A stretch of 64,000 nucleotides of DNA from Dermatophagoides farinae. Its lineage: Eukaryota > Arthropoda > Arachnida > Sarcoptiformes > Pyroglyphidae. The position numbers were made by a program, and so were the translations under genes. The DNA is taken from NCBI RefSeq assembly GCF_024713945.1, contig NC_134678.1:434001-498000 (forward strand), read 5' to 3'. The notes beneath the pieces are model-generated. The model was not told the DNA's origin and made no database searches. It saw only the letters and a program-made list of their open reading frames with translations. Positions within the stretch are counted from its first letter, which is position 1, and every line of letters begins with the position of its first letter. This document shows, piece by piece, positions 56,074 to 64,000 of the stretch.

Positions 56074-56191
56074 TTGTAAAGTACCACATGAATTCATCGG
56101 CGGCTATATATTCTTATCGATGCGTTCAAAAGAACATAATCAAACATTGAATGAAAATCTATTCTTTAAATTAACAAGTGGATGGATCTGA
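56071..56191 (+). other. Kindlin C-terminal 39 codons in the +1 frame
   Basis: Skipping T56071 gives 39 open codons starting [20 protein letters not shown] and ending FFKLTSGWI then TGA (56189-56191). This matches the conserved kindlin end. The junction reads AGT GCC TGA T, so a +1 shift at the stop codon (GCC then GAT) restores the family sequence. No GT-AG intron fits the one-base offset. Confidence 0.85.
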
Positions 56192-59100
56192 ATTTAATAC
56201 TCTTGGATCATTTTTGAAAAAAAATGTGGAACAGAACTCACCAACTCACTATCATCACACGGAAAATCAAAACAAAAAAAAACTAATTTAAATTTTATTA
56301 AAATGAAAAATTATTTTAAAAAAAACTTCATTTTATTACACTAGATGGGGTAGTGCGTGTCATTTTTTGTAAATTGTAATTGAATGTGCGCATGTCATTT
56401 TGTAATAATATACATTCGACTTCTTCCAATGCGGATATTCATTCATTCAATTCATTCATCAAATTTTCTATTTGGGCGCATTGGGTGATCTGATCAGATC
56501 ATCATCATCATCATCATGATGACGGTGGATGATTCATTCAATTTTTTTTCCATTTGGTTTGCCTACAATTTATTTGGGTTTAGGTGAATAAAAAAAAAAC
56601 TGCTACTATATAGTCATCGCATCGGCATGCTGTTGAATTTTTATTTTTATTCAACACAACAGACTGTGACGCCTGGTTTTTTTTTATTTTGTCGTTTGAT
56701 AGTTAATCAAACGAATAAAATAAAAAAAAATAGTGACACGCCTTGGCCAACGCCACCACAACTATACCATCATCATATATTCAACTGTTTGCCAATCATC
56801 GTGATCATATACACACACACAAAAAAAAGATCATCAGAGTAATAATCATTTACGAAAAAAAAACATGGTTAGTTGGCTAAATGACTATTGTTTCTAACTG
56901 TGTATATGAATGTAATTTTGAAATTTGAATGTGATATACACACACTCACACACACACACACACTGAGATGCATCATTTTGGCCTTGGTTGATTTCAGAAC
57001 AAAACAAAAAAAAATCAACTTGTTGGCGGCAGCATCAATCGACAGCAATGATGTCTTGATAATAATCATATTCAACAAGCACACATTCTATTAAGATAAT
57101 TATTTCGTTCTTGATAAGAATCGATTTTTTTTTATGTTTCAAAATATCAAACAACCGGTCGGTTATAGGATGTAAGGAAGACAAACATTCTTTATATTCC
57201 AATTTCCGATTATTGTAATTTTTTTTTTGTATTTTATTCATTCACCGGAAATGTCAATAAAATTAACAATGACATGATTATTATACGTGTGTTGCTGTAT
57301 GTCATTGGCATAAGTTATTCATTACATTTCATTTCATCCCCCCACACCATCTCAAAATACAGGGGGTTTGGTCGGGGTATCATGTATCCTGATTACACAT
57401 TAAAAAAAAATGGTGTGTCCTGAATTTGTTGGTCATGTTTCTGGGTGATGATGATGGAAATAGTAGCAGATAGGTCGAATATTGGAAATGCAGCAACAGA
57501 AACAACAGCAGCAGCAAAGATTCACACACACACAGACAGAAGTACGGATACGCCCAAGTTCATCACCAGTATCATTTATCCATGCTGTTATCTGGATCTG
57601 CATTATGCTATTAGCAATGCCTATTTACAAGTGTAGAAGTGGTATACAAATTCAAAATGAAACCAGAAAAAAATCCAAGAAATAAATACCACCACCATTC
57701 GAATACACACACGAGCAAAAGTATCTATGTATTGTGGTAGTGGCTTGATATCCATTTAGTAATAGTTCCCAAACATAATCCTCAAACATTGGAACAAAAA
57801 AAAAAAAAAATTTCGGCATTTTCGGCTGTTTATTGAATTAAGAAGAAGAAAAAAAAAATAATCGTTTGCCGAAAGATACATATTTTTGTTTTTTTTTCTT
57901 CAAATGTGTGTTGTGTTTCTTAAAATCCAACTATTTTAAATTGTTTTGTAAAAAAACAGACAGACAGACCGACAAACGAAACAAAATAAAATGTGTTCCA
58001 GGTGACTTTGTAATAATAATAATAATAAACACCTTTATTATAAGCAACAATTTTACATCTGATTTGTGTTCTTGTTTTGTTTTTGAATTTGATGCATATA
58101 TTTTTTCCCCTGATTTAAGTAAGTAATTTGTGTTAATGATCAATGATGATTGATGGTGATGAGAAGTGAAAAATTTTCTCTTGTTGAAATTGTCTGCATT
58201 GTTGTAAATGTTGCCTTTTTTCATGTTTTTTGCCATAACAAACACGCGAATCCATCGCCAGGTATTTTGATTGTTACCGATGTATATAGTTTGTTATGGC
58301 AACCAAAAACTACTACTAACCAGGAAAAAAAAATTTTCAATTCATTTTTCATTGATTGATTGAATGAACGAACAAATTCGAGATTGAACAAAAAATTTGA
58401 CCTCTCTTTTTCACTTTTTTTTCGTCTATATTTTTTTTGTGATTTTGATACAAGATATCATCAGAAATAAAAAAAAAACCTACTACTCTCTCCCTCTCTC
58501 TCTCTCACACACTGTTTTTTTTTCGTCTGTCGCCATTGCCATCATCATCATCATCAACAATAACAACGTTGTCGCCTTCACCACTCTTCTTCTTCTTCTT
58601 CTTCGGGTGTGGTTATTGCATTAATATAAAACACAAACCATCATCATCATAAAAATACAGAGTGAATGATAAATATTATTCTTCTGGTTAATAATTAGGA
58701 TATCTTGCCCAAATTTTTTTTTTTTGTTTACCCACCACACCACACACTACCCCATCCCATTTCGAATATTGAATTTATTCGAAAATTGAGATTTTGTAAG
58801 CACAAAGAAGAAAAAAAATCTAAATGATTGAAAACAAATACAGGAATCCCGGTGAAAATTTTATCAGAGAAAAATGATGATGATCTATAAAAGATGACTT
58901 TGTTTTTTGTTTGTTTGAGAAATCTATTTTTTTTTTGTCACAACATCGATATATTGATTTACTCGTGTATTTGTGCATGTATGTATGATATGATGATATT
59001 TTTATGTTCATATCAATCACTCGACAACAACAACAATTTCTTGTTATCAAAATCATAATTGATTCTGAGAAATAAGTGATCAAATTAAATAGATCGCTGT

Positions 59101-59444
59101 GTAATAACACCGGCACCGCGCCCCTTTTCGTGAAAATTATTGATCATTGATTGATTGACTGAGTCCTCGAAATTTGTTGACATTCATAAAGATTTTTTTC
59201 GTTTGTTTGTTTGTTTGTTTTCAATTTTTTCTTTTCATCCAAATAAACAAACAAACAAGCAAATCTAATAAAACTCATCATTTTTTCTGTTTTTTTTATT
59301 TGCAAATAATTTAGGTACAACGAAAAATTCACACAGAATTCATTGCAGCTAAATAAAGTGTTTTTTTAAGTGAAATTTGTGGCAGCTGATTGTCTGATGA
59401 TCATCAAGTGTGTGTGTGTGTGTGTCTGTGTTTGATAATACAAA
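56192..59444. other. Intergenic region kindlin to beta-spectrin
   Basis: About 3.2 kb of mostly AT-rich repeat DNA; it contains the kindlin 3' UTR and the spectrin promoter. Two plus-strand coding-like stretches with compatible splice phases occur at 57530-58118. A TG run at 59408-59426 lies in the probable spectrin 5' UTR. Confidence 0.6.
57530..58118 (+). other. Possible fragmentary gene with membrane segment
   Basis: Segment 57530-57641 reads EVRIRPSSSPVSFIHAVIWI continuing CIMLLAMPIYKCRSG and ends at a GTATAC donor in phase 1. Segment 58002-58118 starts after TTCCAG and ends at GTAAGT, and its frame accepts that phase. The first piece resembles helix 4 of a peptide GPCR (Trp, then Pro nine residues later). 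The second is partly ATA-repeat translation. No start, no other helices and no family assignment can be made. Confidence 0.2.
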
Positions 59445-62400
59445 ATGACGACCGATATTTCTGCTCATTATGATCCAATCACACATACAGATATACTTAT
59501 CGATGAATATGATGGCGGTAATAGTTCATCGAGACTTTTTGAACGTGCCCGTATCAAGGCATTGGCAGGTAAACTTAATTTGTTTGGTTAAAAGAATTTT
59601 TAATTGAAAAATTTTTACGTTACACAGAGGAACGTGAATTGGTACAAAAGAAAACATTTACCAAATGGGTCAATTCTCATTTAGCACGTGCCAATATCCG
59701 TATCAATGATCTTTATACCGATCTAAGAGATGGAAAAAATCTCATCAAATTATTGGAAATATTATCCGGCGAACGTTTGCAACGGCCAACGAAAGGCAAA
59801 ATGCGTATCCATTGTTTGGAAAATGTGGATAAAGCATTGCAATTCTTGTTGAAAGAACAACGTGTTCATTTTGAAAATCTTGGCTCACACGATATTGTTG
59901 ATGGTAATCCACGTTTAACATTGGGTTTAATTTGGACCATTATATTACGATTTCAAATTCAAGATATCACTATTGAAGAAGTGGATAATCAGGAAACAAA
60001 ATCAGCCAAAGATGCCCTATTGTTATGGTGTCAAATGAAAACAGCCGGCTATCATAGTGTTAATGTACGTAATTTTACAACATCATGGAAAGATGGCCTA
60101 GCATTCAATGCATTGATACATAAACATCGTCCTGATTTGATTAATTATGAAAAATTATCTAAAGCAAATCCGGTACAAAATCTTAATAACGCATTCAATG
60201 TGGCCGAAGATAAACTTGGTTTAGTGAAATTATTGGATGCTGAAGATGTTTATACGGATAATCCGGATGAAAAATCCATCATTACATATGTGGTCACATA
60301 TTATCATTATTTCTCCAAATGGAAAGCCGACACCGTACAGGGCCGAAGAATCGGTAAAGTTATTGGTCAAACAATGGAAACAGAAAAAATGATTGCCGAT
60401 TATGAACGATTGACAAGTGAATTGCTTAAATGGATTGAAATGAAAATCGATACATTATCCGATAGACAATTCGCTAATTCATTGACCGGTGTACAAAATG
60501 ATTTGCAACAATTTAACAATTATCGTACGATTGAAAAACCACCAAAATTTGATGAAAAAGGTAATCTGGAAATTTTGTTGTTCACATTGCAAAGTCAAAT
60601 GCGTGCAAATAATCAAAAACCGTATACACCACGTGAGGGTAAAATGATTTCCGATATTAATAAAGCATGGGAACGTTTGGAAAAAGCTGAACATGAACGT
60701 GAACTTGCGTTACGTGAAGAATTGATACGACAAGAAAAATTGGAACAATTAGCCGCTCGGTTTGATCGTAAAGCTGGTATGCGTGAAACATGGTTGAATG
60801 AAAATCAACGTCTTGTTTTGCATGAAAATTTCGGCAATGATTTATCAGCTGTTGAAGCTGCAGCTAAAAAACATGAAGCAATCGAAACAGATATATCTGC
60901 CTATCAAGAACGTGTTCAAGCCGTCGTTCAGGTTGCATTGGAACTTGAATCGGAAAATTATCATGCCATTAATCGAATCAATACACGTAAAGATAATGTT
61001 CTACGATTATGGACTTATCTACAGGAATTGTTGAAAAATCGTCGTACACGTCTGGAAATGTGTTTGAATCTGCAGAAAGCATTGCAAGAAGTGAATTATA
61101 TTCAAGATTCAATCAACGAAATTAAAGGCCGCTTACTCACAGATGATTATGGTAAACATCTGATGAGCGTCGAAGATTTGATACAGAAACATACTTTGAT
61201 AGAAGCCGATATTAATGTACTCAGCGAACGAGTCAAAACAGTGGCACAGAATCTGAAACAGATTCGTGATGAAGAGGGACCAGATGGATTTAAACCATGT
61301 GATCCACAGCTTATTGATGATCGTCTGAAAGAATTAGAAGCAGCATTCACTGAACTATATCAATTGGCCGATACTAGACGACATAAATTGGAAGAATCGA
61401 AAAAATTATGTCAATATTATTGGGATATGGCCGAAGAAGAAGCATGGATCAAAGAAAAAGAACAGATCCTATCATCCAATGAAATTGGACATGATGTTAC
61501 AACGAATCAATTGTTGATTAGTAAAAATCGTGCACTTGAAGATGAAATTGCTGCACATTATCAACAACTACAGAATGCTGTGAATGCATGGTATGATTTC
61601 GCCAATAGTGGTCATTATGGTGCCGACGATATTAAACGTCGTACGGATGAAATTCTAGCATCTTGGGATAATCTCAAAGAATTGCAAGCTTTACGTAATA
61701 TCGCACTACGTGAAGGCAATGATTATCATCAATTTTTCACCGATGCTGATGATGTTGAAGCATGGATGTTGGATTTCTCGCGTTTGGTTTCGAGTAAAGA
61801 TGTTGGCATCGATGAGGCTAGTGGACAATCATTATTGAAAAAACATAATGATTGTGGTGAAGAATTGAAAAATTATTATGGCACTATTATGGCATTGAAA
61901 CAACAAGCGGATAGTCTAGGTGATAATTATCGTAATCGGCCAGAGATTGTAAATCGTATCGATAAAATTGATCGAATGTATGGTGATTTGAATGATGCCG
62001 CTGAACGTCGAAGACAAATGCTTACCGATGCTATTGATATGTATCGATTGATGAGCGAATCAGATGGAGTAGAACAATGGATGGTTGAGAAGGAAAAAAT
62101 GCTTGACTCAATGGTGCCTAGTCGTGATATGGAAGATATCGAAGTAATGAAACATCGTTTCGATACATTTGAACAAGAAATGAATGCCAATGAACCACGT
62201 ATGGATTATGTTAATCGATTGGCCGAACAATTACATCAAGCAGGGCATCCGAATGCTCGGGATATTGCTGACCGTAATAATCGTGTAAACAATAGGTTTG
62301 TTTTTGTTTTTGTTTTTAAAGTGAATCGTTTTGTGAATTTCATGATTTTTTTGTTCGTTATTTCAGATGGAAAAAACTTAAAAACAATGCCGACCGTAAA

Positions 62401-64000
62401 AAAGATGATATCGATGCATCACATGGTGTACAAACGTTCCATATTGAATGTCGTGAAACTATTTCTTGGATTGAAGAAAAAACCAAATTACTTCAATCTA
62501 CTGAAGAATTGGGTAATGATTTAGCCGGCATAATGACATTACAACGACGATTAAGTGGCATGGAACGTGATCTAGCTGCCATTTGTTCACAGATTGATAA
62601 TCTTGAAAATGAAGCCCAGAAAATTGAAGATCAACATCCAGAAGAAGCGGAAGAAATTCGTGAACGTATTACACAGATTTCGGCTGTATTTGAACAATTA
62701 AATCAATTGATTAAACAACGTGATGCCAAATTGGAAGAAGCTGGTGATCTACATCGTTTCTTACGAGATTTAGATCATTTTCAGACATGGCTCAAGAATA
62801 CACAGACAGCTGTAGCATCGGAAGATACGCCGAATAATTTGATTGAAGCAGAAAAACTTCTTAATCAACATCAACAAATCAAAGAAGAAATTGATAATTA
62901 TGCACCTGAATTCAAAAACATCATGGATTATGGTGACAAACTGACGCAAGGACAAACTGATCATCAACATATGTTTCTACGTGAACGTCTTAAAGCATTG
63001 CGTGATGGTTGGGATGAATTGCATAAAATGTGGGATAATCGACAAAAATTATTATCTGAAAGTTTGAATTCACAGTTATTTTTACGTGATTCAAAACAGG
63101 TTGAAGTTTTACTTAATCAACAAGAACATTATCTTGGCAAAGATGAAACACCAGCTAACCTGGAACAAGCAGAAGAAATGTTGAAAAGACATGAATCATT
63201 TATGAATACATTGGATGCAAACGAAGAACGTGTACGTAATGTATTGCTGTTCGCAAAACGTTTAACAGATGAAAATCATTTTGATTCGGATAAAATCCAA
63301 AAGAAAGCGGCTAATATTGAACAAAGATTTGTTAATAATCGTGAAAAATCAAAAGAATTGTGGCAAAAATTACAAGATATGTATAAATTACAACAATTCC
63401 TACAGAATTGTGATGAACTAAATGAATGGATCCAAGAAAAATACATTATTGCCCAAGATGAAACTTATCGTAGTGCAAAAACCATCCATAGTAAATGGAC
63501 AAGACATCAAGCATTCGAAGCGGAAATCGCCGCAAATAAAGATCGTTTATATCAAATACAGAAACAAGCACAAGATCTGTTGGGTGATAAACCTGAAATG
63601 AAAAAAATGATTGATCAAAAATTGAATGATCTTGATCAACAATTCGATACATTGGAAACGACAACAAATGACAAGGGACAAAAATTATTCGATGCTAAAC
63701 GTCCAGTGTTGTATGAACAAACTTGTGATGATATTGATTCATGGTTAACGGATATTGAAAATCAAGTGTTGGCTGCAGAAACTGGACAAGATTTAACCAG
63801 TGTAAATCTAAGCCTACAGAAACAACAAATGATTGAAAATCAATTAGCTGTAAAGGCTAAACAAGTTAATGAACTGGAATCACAAGTAATGGCATTGAAA
63901 AAGATTGATCCAGCAAAAACGGATGAATTAAAAGCAAAAAAATCCTATGTGGAAGAGAAATTTAATCGTTTACAGCAACCATTACAGGATCGTAAACAAC
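59445..64000 (+). CDS. Beta-spectrin, 5' part (cut by window end)
   Basis: Exons 59445-59568, 59628-62295 and 62367 to the window end, with introns of 59 and 71 bases; about 1475 residues visible of a protein usually near 2300 or more. Beta-spectrin pairs with alpha-spectrin and binds actin and ankyrin in the membrane skeleton. Two calponin-homology domains form the actin-binding head: CH1 from KKTFTKWVNSHLARANIRIN with LRDGKNLIKLLEILSGERL, and CH2 from AKDALLLWCQMKTAGYHSVN with WKDGLAFNALIHKHRPDLI. Triple-helical spectrin repeats start at about residue 290 and run on, each with the usual Trp near the start of helix A (for example EEEAWIKEKEQIL, DDVEAWMLDFSRLV, DHFQTWLKNTQ). The frame is open to the last base. 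CH domains followed by 17-type repeats favour conventional beta-spectrin over alpha-actinin or beta-heavy. Confidence 0.95.

Overview
The window reads as arthropod nuclear DNA, most likely from a small AT-rich acariform (dust-mite-like) genome. Three things point there. The genes are animal multi-exon genes (FoxA, paired-like homeobox, kindlin, beta-spectrin, girdin/daple, PEX3, ATG14). Most introns are only about 55-80 bases with clean GT-AG borders. The non-coding DNA is full of CA, CT, CAA and CAT microsatellites and poly-A/T tracts. The mite assignment is an inference from general character; no species marker is visible.

Layout: 1-5439 is mostly simple-sequence DNA with one doubtful coding candidate (1723-2347). 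FoxA is a single-exon gene at 5440-7473. About 15 kb of repeat-rich DNA with no convincing gene follows. A small membrane-protein gene that simple ORF finding misses seems to sit on the minus strand at 22748-23397. From 24.0 to 31.2 kb is a compact housekeeping block: GTF2E2 (+), PEX3 (-), ACTR10 (+), a kinase-like gene with an altered catalytic loop (-) and ATG14 (-). Intergenic gaps there are 5 to about 360 bases. A Prop1/unc-42-type homeobox gene (-) spans 31.8-34.3 kb, and a MCFD2-like EF-hand secretory protein (-) lies at 39.1-39.8 kb. Girdin/daple (+) covers 42.5-48.4 kb, a synaptotagmin-14/16-like gene (-) 49.6-52.0 kb, kindlin (+) 53.6-56.2 kb, and the 5' part of beta-spectrin (+) runs from 59.4 kb off the window end.

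The genes fall into loose themes: two developmental transcription factors (FoxA, Prop-like) flanked by long non-coding DNA; basal transcription, peroxisome, dynactin and autophagy functions packed together; and cytoskeleton, adhesion or membrane-traffic genes (girdin, synaptotagmin-like, kindlin, spectrin) in the right half. There is no sign of operons, phage, CRISPR or a complete transposon.

The most notable observation is in kindlin. The conserved last 39 codons lie in the +1 frame behind an in-frame TGA, at a GCC-TGA-T junction that resembles the antizyme +1 frameshift site. This could be an assembly error, a real mutation or programmed recoding. Second is the multi-exon membrane-protein gene at 22.7-23.4 kb.
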